A stretch of 64,000 nt of DNA from Chaetoderma sp. LZ-2023a (GCA_034401795.1 CM067369.1:190422630-190486629), one strand, 5' to 3'. Positions 1-12,019 are shown, counted from the stretch's first letter. The notes: generated by a model from the letters alone, not told the origin. Numbers and translations are program-made.

Positions 1-240
1 CGGGAAGGAGGAAAGAGGGGTGGAAGAAGTCAGGAAGGAAGTAGGAAGAAACGAAGGGAGGAAAGAAGGAGAGAGTGATGGAGGGAATGAAGGGGGGAAT
101 GAAGGATAGACGGAAGGAAGGAAGGATGAAGGGAATGAAGGAAGGAAGGAAGAAACGACGAAAGGAAGGAAGGAGAGCCGTATGGAGGGAATGAAGGAGG
201 GAATGAAGGATAGATGGAGGAAAGAAAGGATGAATGAAGA
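1..240. repeat. Purine-rich GGAA/GGGA low-complexity tract
   Basis: The plus strand is almost entirely A and G, built from variants of GGAAGGAA, GGGAATGAA and GGATAGA. It looks like a decayed tetranucleotide array that continues beyond the left edge of the window. The opposite strand is open but would encode only a Ser/Pro/Phe repeat, so I do not call a gene. Confidence 0.9.
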
Positions 241-434
241 ATCAAACGAACAAAAAAGAACGAACGGCTAAATACAGCACTATTCCTAACATTCTCTTCC
301 TTTCACATTTCATCACACAGGCTCGGGAGAGTATGTGGGGTGGCAAATATCTATTCTATGGGTGTGGGGGTATTATCTGTCACTTCACTATCGGACGTCA
401 AATTAAATACCACACGTGTCACATGACGTCACAA

Positions 435-768
435 TGGAGGATTCCAGTTTCTCACTCAATGATATGACGCCATAATGAACTACGTCACGTGTAGGATGAT
501 ATCATACACAATTACGTCATAAATAAAGTAGCTAAGTTCGTCACGAACGCTTAATTGATGACGGACTATGCGTGGTTGTACGAATTGTGTGTCTTTACCA
601 GCATAAGCGCCAAGTCAAATTAGTTTCAAAATAGTCAACAGCTTACCTGTATAGTTTTCTGGAAAATGATGGAGACAGGGGTCAGGGATCGATCGACCCC
701 AAACCGGGCTACGTGTGGGCGGAGCTTAGCTAAAGATTGGCGGTGTATAGCTAAAACTGAATTCCTCC
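435..768 (-). mobile_element. F1 hairpin MITE, copy 1 (half of central stem lost)
   Basis: The copy begins with the CRE-side arm (ATTCCAGTTT, TGACG motifs, GTACGAATTGTGTGTCTTTAC). It keeps one half of the central stem (GTCAAATTAGTTTCAAAAT) and ends with the other arm (GATCGATCGA, then GGCGGAGCTTAGCTA, then AAAACTGAATTCCT). The other stem half has been deleted. No protein is encoded, so it must be non-autonomous. Family assignment is by comparison with about 17 other copies in the window. Confidence 0.8.
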
Positions 769-951
769 GGTAAACGACCCTATAGGAGCTATGGTATGAG
801 GGGGATGGGGAGGGCGTTAACGTCTGAATTGCATGTCTCCATTGAATTTACAATTTAATGAACACGTGAATATATTAAAATTAAATTGACTTGGAGCTGA
901 TACTGCGTATACATTGGTCGATATTGTAAAATTAATTGAAACTCTCGTAAA

Positions 952-1382
952 AGTGGGAGGAGCTTAGCTAGCGGGAAACAGCTAGAAATGGGCACTATAG
1001 GCTAGAGCACAAATGATGAATCCATTTTTAAGTATACGCTGCCCATTTCTAGTCAAGCTCCGCCCATGCTTTGTGCGTGTAGAGGTCGATTTATATACTT
1101 TGAATCCTGAATTCCCAGAATCCCAAATTCATGATGATTATGCACCTAACCTGTTGAATATTTTGAAACTAATTTGACTGCGGGCTGTGGCTGCCTATGG
1201 CATCAACAGCGCCCAGTCAAATTAGTTTCAACTTATTCAACAGAATGCTTATTAACAGGTAAAGACATACAATTCATACAACTGACGGACTATTCCAGGT
1301 TTATGACTGAGTATTTCTGACAATTCTGATTCTGACGTCAGGCTACATATGATGTAATTGGTTATGACATCATATACTTGTT
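952..1382 (+). mobile_element. F1 hairpin MITE, copy 2, with an inverted end fragment
   Basis: From about 1020 the GC-box-side arm (GCCCATTTCTAGTCAAGCTC) is followed by the full central palindrome (TTGAATATTTTGAAACTAAT ... CAAATTAGTTTCAACTTATT, about 1152-1243). The CRE-side arm then ends near TATGACATCATATACTTG. Bases 952-1018 are a second, oppositely oriented GC-box-side arm (GGAGGAGCTTAGCTAGCGGG), so two copies meet head to head here. Confidence 0.75.
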
Positions 1383-3197
1383 TATATTTGTATATACAAT
1401 ATATATATATATATATAGACAGACAGATCGGATTCTTCCATGGATCGTTCTATTCACGGAGCTCTCTGCAGTGCGTAGACGACATGAATAGGTCTTGAAT
1501 ATATTCATGATGACGCAGCTTGCTGGGGTGATCCTGGATCAATATCGTTCTAACGCGGCCCGGTATTGAGCCAGCACGGGCCCTGTAACCTGCGTTATCA
1601 GAGCTCAGTTTGCCACGTCATCACGAAGCGCGTATTCCTGACTGAATAAGATATATTTCACGTGACTGTTCGCAACATTTAAACAGGTATTTACGATTTG
1701 ATAACACGATTCTTAAATTGTTTTCTTATCAATTTCAGATCTGCGTCAATAAGATGCTTTGTAAAAAATACCTTATGCGCTGCCCCCATATAGAAAAATG
1801 ACGTTCTGACATCGGAAGGAATAATCGACCCACCCCATCCCACTCCCTCCCCCACCCTGTCATTGGCTATATAAAAACACATCTATTATCAAATCCATTG
1901 GTCCTGCAATACTCTTGCAGGATAGCGTGCCACAGAAATTCAGGAGATACTTTCTGAGAGCATCTACATTTCACAATTCTCCGGGGAAGGACTATCGGAA
2001 TCCAAAGTCGGGGTGGGAAGGACTCTCGTGCATAGACCCATCCCAATTCTTAAACTACTATGGAAATGATCTAGCTGATACCATGCCTACCTTATATGCC
2101 AGCTATACGGAATCAACTGATGCATCTTTCTCTCTCACATGCTCACTCTCGCAGCGCCTTTCACTCACTCCTGATTTATCACACTGTAATATTAGCCACA
2201 TTATTTGCTGCATTGCCTTTACCAGAGATGTGTTTGGAACCTCTGAATGGCATGTCCCGCAGATTGTCGCCGAGCCAGAACCTTAACGAACATTGCGTCT
2301 TATGGCAGCATTGGGAATTCCTGCTGATTAATACGGAGCAGGCTCATTACAAAACACAAATTCTATGGGGACAGTAGTCAGCCCCGAGGAAGATGTTTCA
2401 AAGCTATTTTTAAATCAATGGCAACGTTCCTGCACGCTGAAATTCTAGACTGAACATGGGAAGGAATGATTGCAATGGCGACGCTTTTCGAATGGTTTAG
2501 AGAGACTCGATCGTCGATGTGTCGATATTTCTTCTCCAGTATTTTCATTTGTAGCTGGCTCAATGTTGAAATCACTCACAGATAAATAGTGGCGTTTTCA
2601 CAACTGAGATAGTCATTAGTAGGATTTCAGTTTATGTCCTGAATAACTGTCTCGCGCTGTAACACGTGCTTCAGCATCTCAGCTGAGACATTTGTCCAAT
2701 TCTACTCTAAATCTCTACTGGCGCAGCACGCGCACACTTAACGTGACTCGCGCAATTTTCAGGTGATGGATATTGAGCGAGAAACATGCAAGAAAATTAC
2801 CACCGGAGGTATATTACCATCAACAATGGATTCTCTCGGAGACAACGAGAGTGTGAGCAATAAAACTGGTGATAAAACGCGAGATGTCTCGCTGACAAGT
2901 CCAAATAGTTTCATCCCTCGTCACGAGCGTGGGCAAGAGCCGAGGCTTCACTTAATTGTCTACCGTCGTAGCGAATAAAGTTTTAAATGAAGACTCTGGG
3001 GTTTACGAGCATAAAAACTCCGACCATAAAACTGGACCCGCTTAACCGATCCCTGAAATGATGTGTTCCACGGCAACTTTCCCCTTATGGTCAAATAAAA
3101 CAGCGAGTATTAGGGCCGTCAAATTCCCGTTTCCTGAGTGCGTCTTAAACTTTTAACCCTTACACACCAGCTATTTTATGATATAAGGAATATTCTA
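1383..3197. other. Gene-free stretch, nothing firm
   Basis: A short TA run lies at about 1397-1416. Bases 1540-1610 share a CTGCGTTATC-type phrase and repeated GGCCC motifs with the palindromic element near 23.73 kb. Several open frames of 60-123 codons exist (the longest is 1915-2286, plus strand), but none shows a recognisable domain, consistent codon bias or neighbouring exon signals. I see no supportable gene. Confidence 0.5.
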
Positions 3198-3325
3198 TTT
3201 GAATTTCTGAAAGTAATTTGACTGGGCGATGTTGCTGCATATGGCATGAACAGCTTTCAGTCGAATTGCTTTCCAACTATTCAACAGTTTTCCTGTATAG
3301 TTATCTTGAAATGCAGACACTGGCA
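3198..3325 (-). repeat. F1 central stem plus short arm fragment
   Basis: The phrase GAAAGTAATTTGACTGGGCG is followed by GTTGCTGCATATGGCATGAA and a reverse-complement half (AGTCGAATTGCTTTCCAACT), then CCTGTATAGTTATCTTGAAA. This is the family's central hairpin with one inner arm; both outer ends are missing. Confidence 0.65.
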
Positions 3326-4116
3326 TTTCAAGGGTCTAACGGTTTAGCGCTAAGACGGAACGGCCAGCTAGACGCGTGGAACATGCTGCTCACAACGAGG
3401 CTTGGTTGGATGACGGGCAAATAAGTATCACTCTTATACAGGCTAGCTAGGATTGACTTATGACGATCGTCTTTCAGATTTCACCAAGGCAACACTTGAG
3501 GGCATAGAGCCCTTCTACCAGCGGGATATGGTCTCTACATTTCATATAGACCAGATAATTATAGTTTTAGTCTAATAGAATCATGTGAGTATAATAACAT
3601 CCTTATTCCGAATCAATGATATGGACCCAGAATCGGTAAACTAACATAATTGTGAGAACAAACTGAGTGTAATTGACTGTATAGCATGTCCCAATATAAC
3701 CTTTTTACCATAATTGTACTAGATTTTGATATTCCCTATTTCTGAAGCATCCCGTCTGATAGGCGCAGTACTCTAACATTTACACTAATCTCACAAGCAA
3801 CTGACAATACCTCTGAATATGGCAAGACGAACGGAACCAATGGCCTACTAAAATCAAAGACTATTTACATATCCTAATAGTCTCTGCTAAAGACACTAGC
3901 AAATTTAAAGGCGACCATGAAATTGATTTCATTAGCCAGATCCAACACCGTCCACTAATTCACGCACTAAACAATAGTATAACAAACACTCCTCATAAGT
4001 GGTAACGACAGCGATTGCCACCATTATCTAAGTATGCCACAATGCACATATTTTGGAGGACTACCAGTCAATGTTCATTCTGAAAATGAACAAAGAGAAA
4101 TCGACAATGTTTAACA
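3326..4116. other. Gene-free stretch
   Basis: AT-rich sequence with no open frame of note and no repeat I recognise. Confidence 0.4.
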
Positions 4117-4518
4117 ATGGACCTTTCCAGTTTATCATATGACGTCATAATCAACTACGTGACACGTAGGAAGATGGTATAATCAATGACGTCATGAATG
4201 ACGTAGATAAGTACGTCACGAACGCATAATTTATGACGGACTATGACTTGTTGTACGAATTGTATGTCTTTACTGTTTTGTAAACATTATGTTGGATATT
4301 TTGAAACTAATTTGACTGGATGCTCAAATGCAGATGCGTGTTGATAGGCAGCAACAGCACCTGGTCAAATTAGTTTCAAAATAGTCAACAGCTTACCGGT
4401 ATAGGCTTCTGGAAATTGATAGTCGGGGCGTTCGTGGATCGGTCCATCGCATCACGCCAAGCGTGTGTGAAGCTTAACTAGGGACGGGCGGGACATAGCT
4501 AAAACGGAAAAGGTTCAT
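4117..4518 (-). mobile_element. F1 hairpin MITE, copy 3 (near full length)
   Basis: It starts AATGGACCTTTCCAGTTTAT and ends AAAACGGAAAAGGTTCATT, giving short imperfect terminal inverted repeats. The CRE-side arm has TATGACGTCATAATCAACTA, ATGACGTCATGAATGACGTA and TACGTCACGAACG. The central palindrome (about 4292-4395) carries a short insertion in its loop. The GC-box-side arm is diverged (GACGGGCGGGACATAGCTAA). Confidence 0.85.
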
Positions 4519-5490
4519 TAAGAAAAACCTATTCAAACGATATGGTTCGGCAGGTATATAGCTTGACCCAAAATCCACCGATAAAGTTTTTTGCTTTCCT
4601 GATTGTTTATGTATATGGTTTATATAGATATTTGCATATGGGTGTGAAGTTCTCACCCTTGGGAAATTTGAGATACCCAAATGCCAGATGCATAGGGAAT
4701 TAAGCTAATTACACGTCAATGCACGGATCCATTGATTGGAAGCACGTGTGAAATAAAATAATAGCTTATCACATCTTTTTGCTGACTTAGCTATTAAAGG
4801 AATCCATCTAATACAGCAGGAATATACCACTAACATTATTACACCTTATTCATTCACAACTGTGGCATACTTTTGAAAGTGTCACTTCAATAAGTCTAAG
4901 TACAAATAAATATCGATAAAAGCAATGTTTCGCCCGCACATAATAAAATTCCTCATTCTCTGCCTGGAGACAATCTCTAATTTTCTCATTGAAACAACCG
5001 TGACCTCATTGGCATGCACAAAGCACAGTACTTGGTATGATGGAATTATGACATCCACATCTTTTAATTTTGGATGGCACATTGCTATCACAAAAACATT
5101 TGATCATTGTCATAACCTCTGCGGGTGAATGCGACATTTTTTGCAACAGTTTTTTGTTTCATCGTGTTAGAACCTCCTTCTCTCTCATCCATCCATGTGT
5201 GAGTGGATGTAAATATGGAGGATGGGCTTCAGCAGCTTGGCTCCATATGGCAACATGCAAGTGCGTCCTGGCCACTTTCCCCTTAATTGCATCATTTGTT
5301 GGCGGAATGTTTTGAAACTTCGGAGCCCCGCAAATGCTACGAGAGACTTTTGATAACCATATCTTTTGTCGGGCGGCATCATGGAGTTACATTCAGGATG
5401 GCCATAGCAAAACACCATAAATCGTGTTGATTAGTCAATTGCATCTTGAAGTGAACTGTTTATGTCACAAACCTTACGGAGGGTGTCTTA
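4519..5490. other. Gene-free stretch with unrecognised short frames
   Basis: Minus-strand frames at 4882-5091 and 5185-5418 are open and contain several Cys and aromatic residues, but I recognise no family and they are short. They could be fragments of an unknown element. No stronger claim is supported. Confidence 0.35.
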
Positions 5491-5745
5491 ATGGACCTGT
5501 TCAGAGTAATGGCGTCGCATGACGTCATAATCAGCTAAGCGGCGTGTAGGATGACGTCATAATCATTACGTCGTAAATAATTATATATGGACCGTCTTTA
5601 ACTCTTAAAAGTCCGACACGTGCATAGTTTTCTGGAAATCGACAGTCAGGGAGTTCAGAGATCGATCGATCCCAACACGAGCGATGTGTGGGTGGAGCTT
5701 AGCTAGAGATGAGCTGGGCATGGCTAAAGATTGAAAGCTCCACTG
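5491..5745 (-). mobile_element. F1 hairpin MITE, copy 4 (central stem deleted)
   Basis: Both arms are present: AATGGACCTGTTCAGAG, CATGACGTCATAATCAGCTA and GGATGACGTCATAATCATTA on one side, and GATCGATCGATCCCAACACG plus GGTGGAGCTTAGCTAGAGAT on the other. They join directly at AAAGTCCGACACGTGCATAG with the whole palindrome missing. The same CRE-arm variant (AAGCGGCGTGT, AGTCCGACACGT) is seen at 37.2 kb, which suggests a subfamily. Confidence 0.8.
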
Positions 5746-6067
5746 ATCTCAGAACATCCACTCTTCCCAATGCCACGATATGTTGCTGCCCTATCACAGC
5801 CTGTAACACCATGCGCAGCCAATTGAGTGTTCCCCACGCTACTGTTTATGTTAATCATGATTCTTCTTGCTGAAGAAACCATCATAACATGGCTGTTGAT
5901 GCCGCCATGGAACACGAAATGACATATGTAGCTCGCAGGGTAGTGTCGGGCCGTTCTGGTGTCTGATGTCGACTCGCCGCGCCGCAAGTGCATGGCGAAT
6001 GATGACGATGGTTAGCTTCTGGTCTCGGGGTGATGGATCCTGTACGATACTGCCCTACGCGTAACAA
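5746..6067 (-). pseudogene. Fragment of an unnamed family with a TGCD...GIGK motif
   Basis: Minus-strand frame 5724-5993 contains HGVTGCDRAATYRGIGKSG. This resembles a conserved stretch (GCDT..., then GxGK) of a multi-copy uncharacterised protein family that I recall from several animal genomes. The spacing of GCD to GIGK also resembles the helix-hairpin-helix region of FEN1/PIN-type nucleases; that link is my inference. The rest of the frame is diverged, no start or exon structure is visible, and the canonical Thr after GCD is Arg here. The fragment abuts an F1 copy. A related fragment lies at 20161-20576. It is probably a dead fragment of a repeated gene or element. Confidence 0.35.
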
Positions 6068-8990
6068 AGACCGGCTCCTAAGGCCGGTGGAACTCTATCG
6101 TTCCAGTGGAGCCGCGCGACCATCGTCGTGAACATTAAACACTACAGTCTCATCCCAAGAGTTTGTGTCACCAGTATGCCTGTCCATAGCAATTTCGGGA
6201 TCTATGGACTTACAAGATTTGATTGGTGACCTAATTAAACTAAGTCTATACAATAATTCTACCTAAACAGATCATCAAGTCTGCTAGATAAAAATAGTGA
6301 GCATACGAAAATACAAGACATAGAGACAGCCTGCTGGAATTTTAAACGTGGGGCTCCCGGAGGTACCACGCAGACTCGTAGGTCCACAGAGGTATCCCCG
6401 CAAGGGAGGCTCCCGTACACGAGACTTAACTGATTAACTTAATATAAGCTATTATACCTCTAAGCTGAAAGGAAAGAAAATTATCTTTGTAGTGACGAAA
6501 AATCATGTGCCTCACGCGGGCACTACTCATAGTGCTAGTTTGAGTGAGAAGTATTATCCTCGCGTGGACCGTCGCCACTGAATCCTTGCGAGAGGCAAGT
6601 GCCTCGCGCGGGCCTTCGTCATGGGAAAATGTCCCCACTGCTTAAATCGGGAGAAGAGTAGTAGTAAAAAAAAGGGGTCCCACTCTAATATTTAACCAAA
6701 TGGCTGAAAAGAAAGACCATACCTAGTGAGCTTATGGCTATACGGTTGCGTGCTGTTTTACGTGAAGACAGGACGAACGATTCCTGAAGGATTCCCACGT
6801 CACCGTCTTATGTAATTCTCGGTATGCTGAATTAGTATTTGCCGCTTTTATTTATGCGGGCCTTCCTCTATGCTTACCTTAACATTTAGTTTTCAGGGAC
6901 AAGAGTTATTCTAGGCTGTACATGGCTGGGGTATACCTAGCCCCTAGATACGGCTGTCATTGAGAACAGATGCCCTAAGACATCAATACTGAAGACAGCG
7001 TGCATACATATTACTTAGCAAGACCTCCGAACTGGATAAGAATCCGGACATCTTTCTCCATAACCACATAACACGTCACAGGACACTGGTTACTTTTCAC
7101 AAACGTATTTTTAGACAACTGATCTATCGTTAAGGGGGGGGGGTGAGTAAGAGAGACCAATACCCGCCGTAAATGTCCTTCCCGAGAGGGCGTGGCAGAT
7201 CTGAATATCATGCCCAGACATCCTTACAGGATTCTGTGGGGATGCGCATCTCGCCCGTCACCTGGTCCTATGGAACTAACCGTTTAACCTGTCGTTAGGT
7301 TTAAACACAAGTTGCCCAGCTTTGCACTGCGGTGCAGGAGGATTGTTCAGCAGATTAAAGAAAATAATAATTAAGACATGTTTTCGCAATGCTTTCCTAC
7401 ATTTGCAAAGGTGCTAACTACTAAGTATCCGAGGATACAGAGGGAATGTGTGTGATACCACACCCTGGCCATCACCGCTCGGAAACCCCAATAGTTTCCT
7501 AGGGTCGGATCAGTCCATGGTGCGGATAGGGACATCCAAACAATTAAGAAGCCATAAGGATTAGTGGAACATGAAGAGAGACAATAACTTAGAAATACCC
7601 TTTAGGTATTTTGGACAATCTTACACAAACTTGGCGGAGTGCGGGCCTAAATTATCGCAACTACCAGAGAAGAGGCATACACTACGTGTTGCTTAACGAA
7701 GAAATTGTCCCTAATCATATTAAACCTATCCTATCGAGCTGAATAGAAAAGGCTTTTAACCGGTAGCATGCCGTGCTAAACAGAGTTATAGCACTGACAG
7801 CGACCTCAGTGAAAAATTGTTGGTGGCGGGAAAAAGTGCTGCCTATATAAATATTGCTGTATAGTGTTTCCTACGTGCACTGCAGTCCTATATTTTCTAC
7901 AAATAAGCAAAACATATGAACTGATGGCCACTGGCCATATACAAACTAACCAGAACAATTAATACAGTGGGAAATAATCGGAATGATATATCTATTAGTA
8001 CAGGTTTAAGGAACCTGCTATGGTGCAGTTAGTGAAAACACCTTACAGAAAATAAGGATAACTATGAACAGATACAGAAATTATAACTTGCGGTCCTAAG
8101 ACCGTTACGGTGCCTTTTAGTCATCGGGACTGTTTATACGGGTACGATATTTTTAGCAAAAATACAATTAACGGAATAATTAAAATGTTAAGTATAGTTA
8201 CTTGAATAATCGGTAGCCATTTTTAAGTCTTGGCTATCGTGTTACTGAAATTGATACGTCACTCTTAGGTTGACGTGAGTTGATGTATTCTCAGGAAGCT
8301 GGAAAGTTCCCACAGGCTGGTTTCCATGAACAGGATTCTCGCAGGCAGCTCATGATGGAAGCAGATCAAACTCAGGACTGTAATCACAATATAGAATGTC
8401 TAGCGAGTAGTCAGCAAGGGATACAATAACATTGCTGCTGTGATGAAAGTTCCCATACACCGTTGGTACGGATGGAAGTTGACAACAACTCGATCATAAG
8501 CAGGTTTGTTAGATGGGGATGAAGATACGAAACTAAGCTTAATGGTGCGGGGTACGTCAGCCAGCTCTGAAGACGTACCGGGCAAAGTTTACTTGCTGCG
8601 GTCGAAAAGTTTAGATGAACCTGCAGGGCATCAGTGCTGGGATGGTTAAATAGCCACTTTTTGGCGTGGCTGGCAGATACGGCGAGTTATCCACTAAAGA
8701 ACATCGCTGCCTCTATATCTGTAGAATCACCTTTTTCAGGCCGGAAAAGGCCTCACCGCAAGTTTGTGTTCCGAATTAGTTCTTGATATATTCGTGAACA
8801 ATATCTACAAAGATCCAAAATTCTCCCGCAAGGACGGGAGTTACAAAATTGCTTTAGTGCGGTGGGCTGGGTAACTGCTGGCTACGGGAGAGAAACCGAC
8901 AGAAAGTGAAGTGATCTGCGTAATGTCGTGCTGATCGTAGCTGTCACAGGTCCAACCTATTCGGCCCCTGGCCGAGGAGGATGCTATCGA
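6068..8990. other. Gene-free stretch with small hairpins
   Basis: No open frame here shows a domain. Several short perfect hairpins occur: ACCGGCTCCTAAGGCCGGT near 6070, CGGTCCTAAGACCG near 8091, CAGGCCGGAAAAGGCCT near 8737 and CTCCCGCAAGGACGGGAG near 8822. Bases 6510-6615 hold a partly repeated phrase (GTGCCTCACGCGGGC / GTGCCTCGCGCGGGCC). I see no named repeat. Confidence 0.4.
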
Positions 8991-9008
8991 ACTCTGGATC
9001 TTGTCTCC

Positions 9009-9075
9009 TTTTATACTACCCGTGAGGTCACAGGCGCAGGCTCCAACCAATCATTGGTCGAGCAACAGCCAATCA
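9009..9075 (-). promoter_or_regulatory. Promoter-like CCAAT / CRE-like / TATA cluster
   Basis: Read on the minus strand there are two ATTGG (CCAAT-box) motifs (9046-9050, 9069-9073), a CRE-like TGACCTCA (9023-9030) and then TATAAAA (9009-9015) followed by GGAGACAAG. The TATA region and its upstream CRE-like site are repeated in similar form at 11979-12001. This could be the promoter of an LTR or another element; no downstream gene is recognised. Confidence 0.4.
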
Positions 9076-9351
9076 GCGCGTAGCTAATAATAACGCAGTC
9101 GAATGTTCTAGGACATTCTAGAAGTTCTGCGTACACGTGGTTATGACGTCATGGCAATAATTTGAAGATAATCAAAGGCTGTTTTCCGTGGATAATTCAG
9201 CCACTTCTTAACCGATTTTGAAATGGTTTACAGATTTGGAAAGCCCGTCAAATTCTGGTCTTAATTAATGCCAGATTCGGCGGGAACAGGTAATTACAAA
9301 GGATTACATTGTACCGCCTCGGTGCACTAAAAGCGTCATCCCATCTTGGTC

Positions 9352-9536
9352 GTAAACTATGCGCTCTGTTAAAAATAGTATCTAAGCGTGCGCATGCGCA
9401 TTATGCGCTTTAACGAACTTAGTCGGTTTTATAACGCGATCTCTCTCATAGGCTCATATACACCTATGGCTCTACCCAGGGGTGGGGGCCGTGGTCAGGG
9501 AACGAGTCCAGGACGGTCCGGTCGATCCGAACTACA
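9352..9536 (-). repeat. 3' LTR of the Gypsy element
   Basis: It matches 19021-19239 in the same orientation over essentially its full length; the right copy has an extra ~35 bp. On the minus strand it begins TGTAGTTCGGATCGACCGG and contains TATAAAA at 9427-9433. Just before that start (9539-9552) is a purine-rich tract, CTAGGAGGGAGTGG, in the position expected for a polypurine tract. The terminal CA is not clear and I found no target-site duplication. Confidence 0.65.
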
Positions 9537-10675
9537 CCACTCCCTCCTAGTTTGACATCCGTGGCAAACGATCGCGCATTGCGGATCGATGCACGGACGT
9601 ACGCTAGGCAGGAATTATAGACTTCCCAGGTAGGCGCGTGGCTGGAGAGGAGTAGTGATGCAATAGATGCGTATTCTAGAGACAGAGCACATAGATGTGC
9701 CAAAGAGGAGAGGCGAGGCATACTTTTAGTTTTTAAATTTTGACCTGGAATTATTTTGCCAGGTCTTTTCTTTTTTTGGTTTAATATTTTTGGTGCATGC
9801 TTCAACTTTATTTAGCTAATGATTCCTAAACAATAGCTCGCATGGGTGCTCTCTTTGGGTGCGGATAATTATTATCTCCGCATAGAAAACCCAAGCTCCA
9901 ACGTACCACAATTTAAGTTTTAAAATATATAATAATATAAAATATATATGTATATATGAAATATATAATTTCCACGTACCATACCCTTATGGGGTATCTA
10001 GCATAATTCATCCAAATTACTTGCGCACCATGGGTAAATAAAGAGGTACGCAACACGTGTCTTTGATTACAAATATATTTGCGGCCCATTATAGCTGGTC
10101 CGCAACGGGCAGCTCTTGCTGACCCCATAACCGTCCTGACATCTAAGACAGGAAGAAAAATAATAAGAAAAATAGAACATAATAATAATAATAACTCAAA
10201 AGTTAGTTTATCAGGCAGTCCCAGCATAGCTGAGACTGCATGACAGGATTATGACATTATTGCACTGCAAGATGTTGTATTCTTTACGTCGCACATGACG
10301 TTCCTACAACACCAGAGACCACAGTGCTCATTTTGTGTGGGACATAGCTGGGCACCGAAGTGCGCAGCTGTGTTGGATAACCTTAGTCATCCTAGGGACG
10401 GGATTCAATTGATCTAACATATATAATAAAAAGAAAAGTATTTCAAAAAATAAATTAATAATTAATACGTTTCCATGAATGGCACCACTGATGTTCTGCT
10501 GTATCACAAATGATCACACCTCTGCTGCGAAATTTCCCCACTGAGTCTAGGTCCCGCGACTGATGGTGGTTGGTCGCGGTGGATGCACTATTAATGCTGA
10601 GGTGCGTTCATTATCACTGGCACTGTCGGAAATGTCTGAAGTGATGGTGGCGGAAATATAAGCATCTATAATGTC

Positions 10676-11194
10676 TCACACAGTAACTGCTGGTGCTAAA
10701 ATATTTGTCCGTAAGGCAGCGGTGGTGCTAGTGGTTGTCAAGGTGGTCGATGCTGTTGTCTTTGTTGTGGTCGTGGTGGCTGTGGTGGTTGTCATGGCGA
10801 TGGCGGTGAGCTGAATCGTAGGCTGAGGCAATGATGCGGGAGCGGATATGGCAGGAGATGACATCTTCCGAGACTTAGTGTATTTGAACAGACGATTTGC
10901 GGTAACATTGGACACGGGCTGAATGTCCTGTTTGTGAGTGATACATCGCTTTCCTGTGTATGGTCGTTCCGGCGTGGTTCCCTTCCTGATGGCTGGATCA
11001 GAAAGACTGGGAGGCGGATGCTGGATAACACGAATTGGAGTAATGCTAATCGACGCAGGCTGCGATGGTCCTGGTCCCTCATCTATGGTCAGGTCCGGAG
11101 GAAATGGTGACTGCGGGTAACTTGGAATTTCCATCCCCACAGGTGTCGTGATGACTACCGATATCGGCTGACTGGCTGAAATTGCTTCAGACAC
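10676..11194 (-). CDS. Thr/Ser/Pro-rich ORF in the Gypsy 3' region
   Basis: An uninterrupted 172-codon frame on the element's coding strand. The first ~100 residues are rich in Pro, Ser and Ile, and the last ~45 are mostly Thr and Ala encoded by imperfect ACN repeats. I see no signal peptide, Cys pattern or hydrophobic segment that would support an envelope protein. It lies with 11290-11586 between pol and the 3' LTR and downstream of the promoter-like site at 11979-12001. It may be an extra ORF of the retrotransposon, part of a nested element, or a chance frame in low-complexity sequence. Function unknown. Confidence 0.3.
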   Translation of the reverse strand: MSEAISASQPISVVITTPVGMEIPSYPQSPFPPDLTIDEGPGPSQPASISITPIRVIQHPPPSLSDPAIRKGTTPERPYTGKRCITHKQDIQPVSNVTANRLFKYTKSRKMSSPAISAPASLPQPTIQLTAIAMTTTTATTTTTKTTASTTLTTTSTTAALRTNILAPAVTV

Positions 11195-11289
11195 TACAGG
11201 TGCGGGTGTAGTGGCTGTAGTTTGATGGCTGGTTACTGATGCTGGTGCTGCCGGCTGGATTCTGCGGAGGACTTACGCTTCTTTCTCCG

Positions 11290-11586
11290 CTACAGGACCG
11301 GTGTAGATGTGGTGACTGGTAGTGGCATATAGCTCCCAGACGTTGCTGCAGGTAGGATGTCACGTCTTGCTGCCGGTATGTTGCTCATGGTAGCCGCGGG
11401 AGGACGATGACTAACGGGATGTCTACGGGTAGTATGTTTTGTGTGGCCCATCTTCTCGGTCGGGAGAATTTTTACTGGGAACCGTGATTCACAATGCGTG
11501 GCTAATACGGCATGATCCTCGTTTTCTTCCCCTGGAACTAATGTCACTTCTAACACACGGTGATGATGATGGAGCGCATGGGTCAA
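11290..11586 (-). CDS. Short unrecognised ORF in the Gypsy 3' region
   Basis: A 98-codon frame, His-rich near its start (MTHALHHHHR). It has the same strand as pol and lies just upstream of the 10676-11194 frame but in a different phase. No domain is recognised. It might be the earlier half of one frameshifted protein with the next ORF; both have a Thr/Pro/Ser flavour. Evidence is weak. Confidence 0.25.
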   Translation of the reverse strand: MTHALHHHHRVLEVTLVPGEENEDHAVLATHCESRFPVKILPTEKMGHTKHTTRRHPVSHRPPAATMSNIPAARRDILPAATSGSYMPLPVTTSTPVL

Positions 11587-11978
11587 CCCCTTAGCGAGTA
11601 GTGGTATAAAGATACTGACACGTCACGCAGAAGGCTGTCTGGAGATGATGATCCTTGAAAATCTCCATTAGCTAATAAAGAGCTGCACGGGAATCTTTTT
11701 AAAACTGGTACCGATTCTTCTTCAGACGAACCCGACACTCCTAAATCGTCGAGGAGTGACATCTCGTTCCCATATGGTAGGTGGCCGTGGGAACCTTATT
11801 CAAAACCTAAAGCCCTATTTCTTCATTTTCTTAGCTTTCCAGGCAAAGTATGGTAATAATGAACTAATAATAAGAAGTGCAGAATTTAGATTTCGACACG
11901 AAAGAAGCCTAATGCTATCTGTTCTTCCCTGGTGTCGAGTTTTGACGGGAAGACGAAGTTTCAGAGCGCGCTTCCTCC

Positions 11979-12001
11979 TTTTATACTATTTGGTGACGTC
12001 A
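11979..12001 (-). promoter_or_regulatory. Promoter-like CRE + TATA site
   Basis: On the minus strand a perfect CRE, TGACGTCA (11994-12001), lies 8 bp upstream of TATAAAAGGAG (TATA at 11979-11985). The arrangement closely matches 9009-9030, where the CRE is TGACCTCA. It points toward the ORFs at 11.6-10.7 kb. Whether it is a real promoter is untested. Confidence 0.4.
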
Positions 12002-12019
12002 TAGGCGGCGGATGACCAC

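Noticed and set aside
1915..2286. 123-codon plus frame
   Set aside because: No recognisable domain, no supporting signals and an overlapping alternative frame; likely chance.
9464..9805. 113-codon minus frame overlapping the 3' LTR
   Set aside because: It runs through the polypurine tract and LTR, so it is not an independent gene.
10676..11194. Retroviral-type envelope gene
   Set aside because: No signal peptide, transmembrane segment or Cys pattern is visible; only position supports it.
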